From: Oscillospiraceae bacterium | GTDB lineage: Bacteria; Bacillota; Clostridia; Oscillospirales; CAG-382 | Direction: 5' to 3' | Length of the DNA: 64,000 nucleotides | NCBI GenBank assembly: GCA_015063885.1 | Contig: SVTH01000006.1 | Location: 62,001-126,000, forward strand | In this document: piece by piece, positions 17,091 to 24,671 of the stretch | How the letters are laid out: every line of letters starts with the position of its first letter | How positions within the stretch are numbered: position 1 is the first letter of the stretch | The notes under the pieces: model-generated | What the model saw: only the letters and a program-made list of their open reading frames with translations | Databases searched by the model: none | What the model was told of the DNA's origin: nothing | Made by a program: the position numbers and the translations under genes

Positions 17091-17657
17091 ATGCTTTGGA
17101 AATTGTTTTTTAACTTTTTTAAGATCGGTCTGTTCACCTTCGGCGGCGGCTACGCCATGATCGCCGTGGTGAAGGAGACCGTGGTGGATAAATTCGGCTG
17201 GCTGACGGAGGACGAGTTCATGGAGGTCATCGCCATTGCGGAATCCACCCCCGGCCCCATCGCCATCAATATGGCCACCTTCGTGGGCTACAAGAAGGCG
17301 GGGGTTCCGGGCAGTGCCATGGCCACCCTGGGCGTGGTGACCCCCTCTTTGGTGATCATTTATATCATCTCCCTGTTCCTGGAGCCCTTTATGGCCAACA
17401 AGTACGTGGCATACGCCTTCGTGGGCATCCGCTGTGCGGTAGCGTTTTTGATCCTGAAGGCAGGCTTGAACCTGCTTTCCAAGGCGGGGAAAAAACTGTT
17501 GCCCATGCTCACCTTTGGCGTTTTGTTTGTCACCCTTTTGGTGTTTGAATGGTTTGCCGTCAGCGTCAGCGCCATCGTTTGGATCCTGGCAGGCGGTGCC
17601 ATCGGCATTTACGCCTACGCTCTCCGCAGTGCGAAAGAACAGGAGGGCAAGAAATGA
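17091..17657 (+). CDS. Chromate transporter, N-terminal-type half (CHR family)
   Basis: 188 residues with about five to six membrane segments. CHR-family short proteins work as pairs; each carries the signature seen here as FKIGLFTFGGGYAMI, then ESTPGPIAINMATFVGYKK and GSAMATLGVVTPSLVII. The family was named for chromate efflux, but many gut anaerobes carry it with unknown physiological substrate. The ATG at 17091 is preceded by AAGGAGG at a good distance (about 11 bases); the frame is open far upstream but that region is promoter. The stop overlaps the start of the second half by 4 bases, so the two are translationally coupled. Confidence 0.92.
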   Translation: MLWKLFFNFFKIGLFTFGGGYAMIAVVKETVVDKFGWLTEDEFMEVIAIAESTPGPIAINMATFVGYKKAGVPGSAMATLGVVTPSLVIIYIISLFLEPFMANKYVAYAFVGIRCAVAFLILKAGLNLLSKAGKKLLPMLTFGVLFVTLLVFEWFAVSVSAIVWILAGGAIGIYAYALRSAKEQEGKK

Positions 17658-18232
17658 TCTTTTTGGAACTGTTTTTAAGCTTCTTTAAGGTGGGTCTGTT
17701 CTGCTTCGGCGGCGGCTACGGCATGCTTCCCCTCATGGAGGAGACGGTGGTTGCCAAGGGCTGGCTCACCGCGGAGCAATTCTACGATTTCGTAGGTGTC
17801 TGCGAGTCCACCCCCGGCCCCATCGCCGTAAACATGGCCACCTACGTGGGCTCCGTGACGGGCGGCCCCTTGGGAAGTATCGTGGCTACCCTGGGTACGG
17901 TGTTGCCCGCCTTTATCATCATTCTCATCATCGCCTCCATTCTGAAGAATTTCACCGAAAACAAGTATTTCAAGGGCTTTTTGAAGGGCGTCAAGCCCGT
18001 GGTCTCCGCCTTGATCCTTTCCACCGGTGCGGTACTGCTGGCAAACGCCTTCGGGTTCTTCTTCAAGCCGGAGTTCACCCCCGATTACCGCTCCATGGTG
18101 ATCTTCGCCCTGCTGTTGGGGGTCTATTTCGGGGTGAAAAAGCTGTGGAAGAAAAAGCTTTCCTCCATTTGGCTCATCGCCATCTCCGCAGGGATGGGTA
18201 TTGCCGTTTGCTCCGTAGCGGAGCTGCTTTGA
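17654..18232 (+). CDS. Chromate transporter, second half (CHR family)
   Basis: 192 residues. It is the partner of the preceding gene, with the same family segments in the same order: FKVGLFCFGGGYGMLPL, ESTPGPIAVNMATYVGS and GSIVATLGTVLPAFIII. The ATG overlaps the upstream stop (ATGA) and is preceded by AGGAGGGC. Together the two short proteins make the equivalent of one long ChrA. The C-terminal half contains a putative helix pair ending GMGIAVCSVAELL. The gene stops 8 bases before the promoter of the next gene, with no obvious terminator. Confidence 0.92.
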   Translation: MIFLELFLSFFKVGLFCFGGGYGMLPLMEETVVAKGWLTAEQFYDFVGVCESTPGPIAVNMATYVGSVTGGPLGSIVATLGTVLPAFIIILIIASILKNFTENKYFKGFLKGVKPVVSALILSTGAVLLANAFGFFFKPEFTPDYRSMVIFALLLGVYFGVKKLWKKKLSSIWLIAISAGMGIAVCSVAELL

Positions 18233-18240
18233 AAAAACTC

Positions 18241-18269
18241 TTGACGAACCACGCCCTTTGTTATATAAT
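18241..18269 (+). promoter_or_regulatory. Sigma-A-type promoter for the LytM-like gene
   Basis: TTGACG (18241-18246), a 17-bp spacer and TATAAT (18264-18269). It begins 8 bases after the chromate-transporter stop. Confidence 0.88.
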
Positions 18270-18303
18270 AAAGGAAGAATTGCTGTAAGGAAGGTATCCC
18301 CTC

Positions 18304-19911
18304 GTGTTAGAGCTTGCCAATCATAAAAAAACCGCCGCGGTGATCGCGGTATTGCTGTGCGTGCCTTTGGTGTTCGTGGTGTTGCTTTCTTTGCAGCTGG
18401 CCGCAGGAGGGATCTCCTTCGACCACGTGACGGAGGCCACCCTGGAATTGCAGGACGGCACCCGCCTCACCTTCACGGAGGAAGAGGATCTCGCCCTCTT
18501 CGGCGGGATGCTGGAGCGTGCCGCCGTCATGGAGGAGCCCGTGCGGAACGTGGGGAGCGAGACGCCCTTGCTGTTGACCCTGGGGGACGCCGTCTACGAG
18601 CTGTACCCCTCCCTCAGCCTTTCCGGCTGTATGGCATTTGACAAAAACGGCACCTGCTACCTGCTGACCAACGAGGACGCCGCCGCTTTGGTGGTGCGTC
18701 CCGAGCTGGAGTATCTCTACGACGACCACCGCCTGCCCTCCCTGGCAGTCCGTTCCGGGGCGAAGGTCTACGACATCCTGCCTTTGGATTACGTTTGGTC
18801 CTATAAAAAACCCGACGGCGTGTATTACAACGACGCCTCCACCCCCGTCTCCCAGGAGATCCTCACCTGCAACCTGTTTGCGGACTTTGAGAACCTTTTG
18901 GAGTTTTCCGTGGAGCCCTCCCACTACAGCTTCGTGGTGCGCCGTTTTGAGGACGGTGCCGACGGCTACGAGGTGCCCGTCACCTCCCTGGGCGGGTTGC
19001 ACTTCACCGGGGACACCCTGGTAAGCGTGGAGATCACCGCCACCTGGAGCCAGGCCTCCAACGCCGCCCAGTACGGGGAAGCCAGCTACCGCTTCCTGGC
19101 GCTGTACGACGTGCCTGCGGTGGTAAAGCTGAAAGGGGAGGAAAACGGCGGCATCACCCTGTCTGCGGGAAGCTACCTCACCCTGGTGGCAGAGTTCACC
19201 AACCCGCAAGAAGCCCTTTCCGTCACCTTCGGGGACCGGACGGATAATTTGAAATTCTATTACGACGGCAGAGACGGCAACAGCTACGCCTTCCTTCCCG
19301 TCAGCGCCGAGACCCCCGCAGGGGTGTACCCCCTCACCGTCCGTTCCGGGGAGACGGAATATACCTACGCCGTCACCGTGGAGGGACGTACCAACGACGA
19401 CATCCTTTCCGTAGCGGTGAACGACCGTGACTACGAGACCTACTTCACCCCCGCGTTGCTGGACGGCCTGCGGAACACCCTGGCAGAGCTCCGCGCCGCC
19501 TCCGACGGCACGCCCCATCTGAGGACCGACTTCCTCTTTACGGAAGCGGTGCAGGGAGAGGTGGCCTACGACTTCGGCACCACCGTCATCGTGGGCAACG
19601 CCAATGCGGAAAACGACGCAGGCGTCTCCTCCTTGAAGGGGCAGCTGTACCACGTAGAGCAGGGTGACGAGGTTTCCGCCGTTCAGCAAGGCGTCTGCGT
19701 CTTCGCAGGGGAGCTGGGCGCCGCCGGAAACGTGGTGGTGGTCGACCACGGATGCGGTGTTTTCAGCTACTATTGCCTGCTGGATACCCTCACCGCCAAG
19801 ACGGGCGACGAGATCTCCCGCTCCGAGGAGCTGGGTACCGTGGGCAAAAGCGGCGAGAACGGCAACTTCTTCTTCGCCGTCTCCGTGGGCGAAACCTTCG
19901 TTGCTCCGTAA
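18304..19911 (+). CDS. Membrane-anchored protein with a degenerate LytM/M23-like C-terminal domain
   Basis: 535 residues, GTG start with AAGGAAGG 9 bases before it. One N-terminal TM helix (about 12-33) anchors the protein; the rest is extracellular. Residues about 40-400 are beta-rich, with no family I can name. Residues about 440-535 follow the M23 (LytM) fold: GNVVVVDHGCGVFSYY, then KTGDEISRSEELGTVGKSG. The expected zinc ligands are replaced: the Y-x-H-L position reads YYCLL, the HxH pair reads FFF, and the upstream HxGxD site reads LKGQLY. It is therefore probably a catalytically dead LytM domain, as in amidase activators such as EnvC or in SpoIIQ-like spore channel proteins. The exact role is unknown. 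A strong terminator follows. Confidence 0.75.
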   Translation: MLELANHKKTAAVIAVLLCVPLVFVVLLSLQLAAGGISFDHVTEATLELQDGTRLTFTEEEDLALFGGMLERAAVMEEPVRNVGSETPLLLTLGDAVYELYPSLSLSGCMAFDKNGTCYLLTNEDAAALVVRPELEYLYDDHRLPSLAVRSGAKVYDILPLDYVWSYKKPDGVYYNDASTPVSQEILTCNLFADFENLLEFSVEPSHYSFVVRRFEDGADGYEVPVTSLGGLHFTGDTLVSVEITATWSQASNAAQYGEASYRFLALYDVPAVVKLKGEENGGITLSAGSYLTLVAEFTNPQEALSVTFGDRTDNLKFYYDGRDGNSYAFLPVSAETPAGVYPLTVRSGETEYTYAVTVEGRTNDDILSVAVNDRDYETYFTPALLDGLRNTLAELRAASDGTPHLRTDFLFTEAVQGEVAYDFGTTVIVGNANAENDAGVSSLKGQLYHVEQGDEVSAVQQGVCVFAGELGAAGNVVVVDHGCGVFSYYCLLDTLTAKTGDEISRSEELGTVGKSGENGNFFFAVSVGETFVAP

Positions 19912-19923
19912 ATACGATATACG

Positions 19924-19953
19924 CAGTGCGGTGAATAGCCGCACTGTTTTTTT
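19924..19953 (+). terminator. Rho-independent terminator after the LytM-like gene
   Basis: CAGTGCGG / CCGCACTG stem with a TGAATAG loop and seven T residues, starting 13 bases after the stop. Confidence 0.93.
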
Positions 19954-20053
19954 GCTTGGAGCAAGGGGGAGCCTCAAAGTTTTCCACATAAAGAACAAAC
20001 CCTATCTCCCGCAAGCCGCACGTCGCAAAACCGATTTCTCCTTCAACGCAAAC

Positions 20054-20081
20054 GGGACGCCGTGGACGTCGTCCCCTACGA
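20054..20081 (+). repeat. REP-like hairpin, same family as those beside the RAYT gene
   Basis: GGGACG CCGTGGACGT CGTCCC followed by CTACGA. It matches the copy at 46372 almost base for base, including the trailing CCCTACG. Confidence 0.75.
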
Positions 20082-20205
20082 ATACGCAAGAGGCATTGGA
20101 TAAAAATAAACCGCATTTCACGCAATGAGAAGGGTGTAAACCGGATTTTCACCGTCTTCTATGCGGGAGAATACGATGTGCTTTTCACTTACCTCGGTTC
20201 GGGTC

Positions 20206-20236
20206 CGCAGGGGGGGCGACGTCCCGCCGCCGCAGG
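20206..20236 (-). repeat. Diverged REP-like copy in inverse orientation
   Basis: Read on the minus strand it contains GGGACGTCGCCC and, after CCCTGC, GGACCCGAA, matching the right half of the copy at 45680. The left stem arm is degraded. With 20054-20081 it makes an inverted pair of REPIN type. Confidence 0.5.
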
Positions 20237-20300
20237 CGGTATCGGCGCTTCAAACCTAAGGGCAACGGTTTTTGCCGATGCATGGCTCTTTCCCGCCACG

Positions 20301-20338
20301 AAAAAAACTCCGTAAGGGCGTACCCTTACGGAGTTTTG
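20301..20338 (-). terminator. Rho-independent terminator after the Ser-Glu-Pro surface-protein gene
   Basis: Perfect 15-bp stem AAAACTCCGTAAGGG / CCCTTACGGAGTTTT with a TACG loop and more T residues on the minus strand, 12 bases after the stop. Confidence 0.93.
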
Positions 20339-20349
20339 TTATTTACGGA

Positions 20350-22494
20350 TCAAAACTTTTCCTGGCGCCACTTCACGATGAAGAGGGCGGCCGCGCCTGC
20401 GATGGCCACGAAGATGATCACCAGCGCTACGATGAGACCGGTGTTGGAGCGCTGAGGCGCCTCGGGAATGCTCTCCACGGAGCTTTCCTCTGCCTCAACC
20501 GCCACGTTGCCTACGATCTGGTAGTTGACGTCGGCGGACAGGTATTCCACGCGGATCTTATGATCGGCGCTGACGTTGCTCTCGGTGTACAGGAAAGCGG
20601 TCTTGCCGGCGGCACCTGCCACGGGAACGCCGTCCACGTACACAGCGGAAATGATGAAGCCGTCGTTTGCGGTGATGGTGAACGCCATCTCGCCCCCGCG
20701 GGAAACGGTGTTGGAGCCTGCGGGCGTAATGGTACCGTTTACAGCGGACTCAGCCTGGATCACGTAGGTATCCAGAACCTTGATGCGCACCACCATGTTA
20801 CGGGAGGTCAGGAAGCTCATACGGGTGGTCCAGCCCCCTGCCTCGGTGGTGCCGGTGCCAACCACCTTCAGGTTGGTGCCGTCCTTGACCATCAGGTCAA
20901 CGCCGTCGCCGCCGATGGCGGTGGCAAATTCCGCCAGGTTGAAGGAAGCCAGGGTGCCCTCGGGGAAGGCGGGAGTCTCGGCCAGCTCGAAATACTGGAA
21001 TACCGTCTCGGCGTCTGCGGCCAGCACGGCGTTCTTGATGATCTCGTAGTAGGAGCCGTTGGCGCCTACAGCCACGGAGAAGTTGATGTAATCCTTCTCA
21101 ACGCCCCCCACGATGCCGCCGCAGGGGATGAACCACTGCACGGAGGAGGTCTTCAGCACCACGTAGGTGCCGTCTTCTGCGGTGAGGGTGTTGATCTTAT
21201 CGAACACGGACTTGCCGATGTAGCTGTTGCCGGTGAGATCCAGCACGATCAGACCGTTGACGTCCCTCTCCCAAGTGAAGTCCTCTGCCTCCAGAGGATC
21301 GATCTCGGTGACCACAGCCTTGAAGCTGACGGTGACGGTGGCGTTGGTCGCCACGTTCTCCAGCACGTAGGTGCCGTCGGTGAGGTTCTGTGCGGTACCG
21401 CCCACGCGGAAAGCGTCTACCTGATAGCCTTCAGCGGCGTAAACGCTGATCACCAGAGATCCGCCTGCCTCCACGCTGATGGTGGTGGCACTGCCGGAGG
21501 TGATGGTGTAGCCTCCTGCGGAGACGTAACCCCCTGCGGTAGCGCAGGAAACCACGATCTGATAGGTGGTGGGGGTCACGGTGTCGGGCTCGAAGGTGAG
21601 CTCCAGAGTGGTGAGCTCGGTGATGGTCAGTCTTGTAAGAGGTCTGGAAATATCGCGGGTCTGCCCGTCCAGCTTCATAGCGGTGAGCTTGTAGCCGTAA
21701 GCGGGCGTGATGGTGATGGAAGTGGTCTCGCCGATGTTGAGCCAAACGGAATCCACCACGCGGTTGCCGGTAGCGGTCACGGTGGAATCCCCTGCGGTGA
21801 CGGAGCCTGCGCCGTTGATGGTCACACGGAGCTCAGCCTGGGCCACGGGCTCTTCGGAGGAGTCTTCGGAAGGTTCCTCGGAGGGCTCATCGGAAGGCAC
21901 GTCGGAAGGCTCATCGGAAGGATCCTCGGAGGGCTCGGGCTCATCGGAGGGGTCCTCGGAGGGTTCTTCGGAGGGAACGTCAGAGGGATCCTCGGAAGGT
22001 TCTTCGGAAGGTACGTCAGAGGGATCCTCGGAAGGCTCTTCGGAAGGTACGTCAGAGGGATCCTCAGAAGGTACGGGATCCTCGGAAGGAACGTCGGAGG
22101 GATCCTCAGAGGGTGCGGGATCCTCGGAAGGAACGTCGGGAGTCGTCTGAGAAGCGTTGATATGAAGCACGTAGGTCACGTCGTCCTCGGTGATGTCCAC
22201 GGTGTACACCAGGTTCTCATCGGGAGTAAGCTCCATGTAGTTGAACAGCTTCACGCTGTCCACCTGATACCCTTCCACAGGCTCGATGCGGACGCTCAAG
22301 GGCGCTCCTACGGGAGCCTGGAACTGGGTGGCGGGCTCATTGGCACCGTTGAAGTAGGCCAACACGCCCTCCAGGTCACCCTCCAGGGTCACCGTGCGGG
22401 TATCTTCCGGCTCTGCCAACGCTACCGTAGCAAAAACGGACAGCATGGTGAACACCAGGAACATGGCAAGGAACAATTTTACGTTACGGGTCAT
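20350..22494 (-). CDS. Large surface protein with Ser/Glu/Pro linker and C-terminal membrane anchor
   Basis: 714 residues. The signal peptide is 1-27 (cleaved after ATVALA). Residues 28-117 are one beta domain with the GYQVDSVKL segment typical of bacterial-repeat (Fn3-like/Listeria-type) modules. Residues about 118-215 are a low-complexity linker built from DPSDVPSEEPSE-type units. Further modules of the same 'GYKLTAMKLDG / GYQVDAFRVGG / GFIISAVYVDG' kind follow, interrupted by a unique domain (about 395-570). A TM helix lies at about 687-707 with a short basic tail. It is probably a wall-spanning surface protein; no ligand can be predicted. GGAGGG precedes the ATG, and it has its own promoter and terminator. 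Confidence 0.8.
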   Translation of the reverse strand: MTRNVKLFLAMFLVFTMLSVFATVALAEPEDTRTVTLEGDLEGVLAYFNGANEPATQFQAPVGAPLSVRIEPVEGYQVDSVKLFNYMELTPDENLVYTVDITEDDVTYVLHINASQTTPDVPSEDPAPSEDPSDVPSEDPVPSEDPSDVPSEEPSEDPSDVPSEEPSEDPSDVPSEEPSEDPSDEPEPSEDPSDEPSDVPSDEPSEEPSEDSSEEPVAQAELRVTINGAGSVTAGDSTVTATGNRVVDSVWLNIGETTSITITPAYGYKLTAMKLDGQTRDISRPLTRLTITELTTLELTFEPDTVTPTTYQIVVSCATAGGYVSAGGYTITSGSATTISVEAGGSLVISVYAAEGYQVDAFRVGGTAQNLTDGTYVLENVATNATVTVSFKAVVTEIDPLEAEDFTWERDVNGLIVLDLTGNSYIGKSVFDKINTLTAEDGTYVVLKTSSVQWFIPCGGIVGGVEKDYINFSVAVGANGSYYEIIKNAVLAADAETVFQYFELAETPAFPEGTLASFNLAEFATAIGGDGVDLMVKDGTNLKVVGTGTTEAGGWTTRMSFLTSRNMVVRIKVLDTYVIQAESAVNGTITPAGSNTVSRGGEMAFTITANDGFIISAVYVDGVPVAGAAGKTAFLYTESNVSADHKIRVEYLSADVNYQIVGNVAVEAEESSVESIPEAPQRSNTGLIVALVIIFVAIAGAAALFIVKWRQEKF
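21845..22135 (-). repeat. Short-period coding repeat (Ser-Glu-Pro linker)
   Basis: About 290 bases of imperfect tandem repeats of GGATCCTCGGAAGG-type units (plus strand) that encode PSEDPSDVPSEEPSE-type blocks. Such arrays can change length by slippage. Confidence 0.85.
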
Positions 22495-22579
22495 AGGTTA
22501 TCCCTCCGGAACTGAAATTACTGTAATGATCTGCGTGTCGAAAGCAAGGGAACGAGGATGCTTTTGCACGGCATACCCT

Positions 22580-22607
22580 ATTATAACACGCCCTTTTTAT
22601 TTTGCAA
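22580..22607 (-). promoter_or_regulatory. Sigma-A-type promoter for the Ser-Glu-Pro surface protein
   Basis: Minus strand TTGCAA (22602-22607), a 16-bp spacer and TATAAT (22580-22585). Confidence 0.8.
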
Positions 22608-22638
22608 GGGTTAATTGAAAACATTTTGTAAAAAGCGC

Positions 22639-24465
22639 TTACCGCTTGATGAAAAATTCCTCGTACCACACAAGGAACACGAAAACGCACCAGATCTGAC
22701 GCCAGTTGTCCTTCTTCCCCGCCACGTGCTCCTCCAAAAGCTGTAAGAGGGCGTCGGTACGGAAGAATTTTGCGGCGTGGGCGGAGGCGAACTGCTCCTT
22801 CACGCGGGAGGCGTACTGCTCTTCTCTCAGCCATGCTCTCACAGGCACGGGGAAGCCCAGCTTCTTCTTGGAGGCCACGCCGTCGGGGATGTGCTTTGCG
22901 GCGGCTTTGCGCATGGCAAGCTTGGTGCCGTTCTTATCCGCGCGGTATTTGGTGGGGATGGTGGAGGCCAGGGCGAATACCTCTCTGTCCAGGAAGGGCA
23001 CTCTCAGCTCCAGACTGCTGGCCATACTCATTTTGTCCGCCTTCAGCAGGATGTCCCCCATGAGCCAGGTATGGAGGTCGATGTACTGCATCTTGGTGAC
23101 GGCGTCCATCCCTTTCAGCTTATGGCGGTAGGGCTTGGTGAGATCGGTGGGCTTCACCTTGCCGTCGTAGTGCAGAAGCAATTGCTTCTTGAAGGACTCG
23201 CTCATCAGATTTGTATTGCCGATGTAACGCTCCTCCAAGGGCTTTGCACGGCGCAGCAGGAAGTTGGCGCCCTTCATACGGGGGAACCGCTCCGCCACCT
23301 TCCCCAGACCTCTGCGGATACACCCGGGGATCTTATCGAACCAGGCCAATGCAAAAGGCTCCTTGTACACGTTGTAGCCCCCGAAAAACTCGTCGGCGCC
23401 CTCACCGGAAAGGCACACCTTCACCTGCTTGGCGGCGTCCCTGTTCAGGAAGAACAAGGCGGCCGCGGCGGCGTCTGCCAAGGGCTCGTCCATATGGTAC
23501 TGGATCTTGGGAAGATTCTCCCAATATTCCTCGGGATTGATGTAATACACGCTGTGCTTCACACCCAATTCCTTGGAGAAAGCCTTTGCGTACTCCGCCT
23601 CGTCGTAATTGCGGTTTTCAAAGCCCACGGTGAAGGTCTTGTCCACCTTGGCGATACAGGCCACGAAGCTGGAATCCACCCCGGAGGACAGGAAGGAGCC
23701 TACCTCCACGTCGGCGATCTTGTGGGCACGGACGGAATCCGCCATCACCTTGTCGATGGCCTCCACCCATTCCTCTTCGGTCTTTTCCGTATCGGGGATA
23801 AAGGTGGGCTCAAAATACCGCTCCACCGTCAATTCTCCGTCCTTCCACAGCAGGCGGTGGCCTGCGAGAAGCTTTTTCACCCCCGTAAAGAAGGTGTCCT
23901 CCCCGGGGGAATACTGACAGGAAAGGTACAGCGTCAGTTGCGACTCGTTAAACTCTTTTTTGAACGCCGGGTGGTGCAGAAAAGCCTTGATCTCGCTGGC
24001 GAACAGCAATCTGCCGTCCCTTGCGTCGTAATAGAAGGGCTTGATGCCGAAGGGATCCCTTGCGGCAAACAGCTCCCTTTCGTTTTTGTTCCAGATCACG
24101 AAGGCGAACATCCCCCGCAGCTTTTCCGGCAGAGCGGTTCCCCACTCCTCAAAGCCGTGCAACAGCACCTCGCTGTCGGAGCGGGTGGTGAAGGTATGCC
24201 CCTTTGCCAACAGCTCTTTGCGGAGCTCCATGAAGTTATAGATCTCCCCGTTGAACACCAAGGCGAGGCTGCCGTCTTCGTTGAACAGAGGCTGTGCGCC
24301 CCCCTCCAAGTCGATGATGGAAAGCCTGCGGTGCCCCAAGGCCACCCCGTCTTCGCAGAAATAGCCTTCTCCGTCGGGGCCTCTGTGGGCGATGGCATCC
24401 GCCATGGCGCGGATGATCTGCTCTTTATTCTCCGGGTTCCCCGTAAATCCTACGATCCCGCACAT
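22639..24465 (-). CDS. asnB: Asparagine synthase (glutamine-hydrolysing)
   Basis: 608 residues. It converts aspartate, ATP and glutamine to asparagine. Residues 1-200 are a class II glutaminase with the catalytic Cys2 after Met removal (MCGIVGFTG) and conserved HRRLSIIDL and FNGEIYN segments. Residues about 215-600 are the synthetase domain with the PP-loop LSSGVDSSF, the aspartate-site segment CLSGEGADEFFGGYNVY and LELRVPFLDREV. This is the AsnB type of Firmicutes, complete at both ends. AAGGAGA lies before the ATG. It sits 206 bases downstream of polA on the same strand with a hairpin-rich spacer between, so it is probably a separate unit. Confidence 0.95.
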   Translation of the reverse strand: MCGIVGFTGNPENKEQIIRAMADAIAHRGPDGEGYFCEDGVALGHRRLSIIDLEGGAQPLFNEDGSLALVFNGEIYNFMELRKELLAKGHTFTTRSDSEVLLHGFEEWGTALPEKLRGMFAFVIWNKNERELFAARDPFGIKPFYYDARDGRLLFASEIKAFLHHPAFKKEFNESQLTLYLSCQYSPGEDTFFTGVKKLLAGHRLLWKDGELTVERYFEPTFIPDTEKTEEEWVEAIDKVMADSVRAHKIADVEVGSFLSSGVDSSFVACIAKVDKTFTVGFENRNYDEAEYAKAFSKELGVKHSVYYINPEEYWENLPKIQYHMDEPLADAAAAALFFLNRDAAKQVKVCLSGEGADEFFGGYNVYKEPFALAWFDKIPGCIRRGLGKVAERFPRMKGANFLLRRAKPLEERYIGNTNLMSESFKKQLLLHYDGKVKPTDLTKPYRHKLKGMDAVTKMQYIDLHTWLMGDILLKADKMSMASSLELRVPFLDREVFALASTIPTKYRADKNGTKLAMRKAAAKHIPDGVASKKKLGFPVPVRAWLREEQYASRVKEQFASAHAAKFFRTDALLQLLEEHVAGKKDNWRQIWCVFVFLVWYEEFFIKR

Positions 24466-24671
24466 AGTTACGTCTCCTTAATCTTTTGCGTCAAGTAGCG
24501 TCCGTGGCACGCAAAATATAATAAATTCCGTTTTTTCGGAGGCTTTGCCTTCGGAAAAACACCTTTTAAACGAGCGAAGCGAGTTCGCGCGCCGTAGGGG
24601 AAGGCGGCGATAAGCGCGCGTACCCCGCCGCGCGGTTCATGCTTGTAAAACGCAGTTTTACAAGCAGATCT
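24466..24671 (-). other. Hairpin-rich spacer between polA and asnB
   Basis: Three structures are visible. GCTTGTAAAAC / GTTTTACAAGC (24641-24665) is a perfect 11-bp inverted repeat around 3 bases, next to the polA stop. A GC-rich segment at 24588-24640 has partly complementary GCGCG blocks. A near-palindrome around GCCTTCGGAAAAA (24530-24562) contains two mismatches. None is followed by a T-run on the minus strand strong enough to call a terminator. Confidence 0.55.

Larger units (their letters stand above)
19954..20300. other. Gene-free spacer carrying a REP pair
   Basis: About 350 bases between two terminators. The only structure I see is one REP-like hairpin in plus orientation (20054-20081) and a diverged copy in minus orientation (about 20206-20236). 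No open frame here has a ribosome site or codon pattern that supports a gene. Confidence 0.6.

Noticed and set aside
24588-24640. Further REP copy near asnB
   Set aside because: It shares only CCCCTACGG and general GC content with the REP family; the paired stem and GGACGTCG core are missing.
24588-24671. T-box riboswitch for asnB
   Set aside because: ACCGCG occurs, but the surrounding GGGTGG of the T-box element, a specifier loop and a proper terminator/antiterminator pair are absent.
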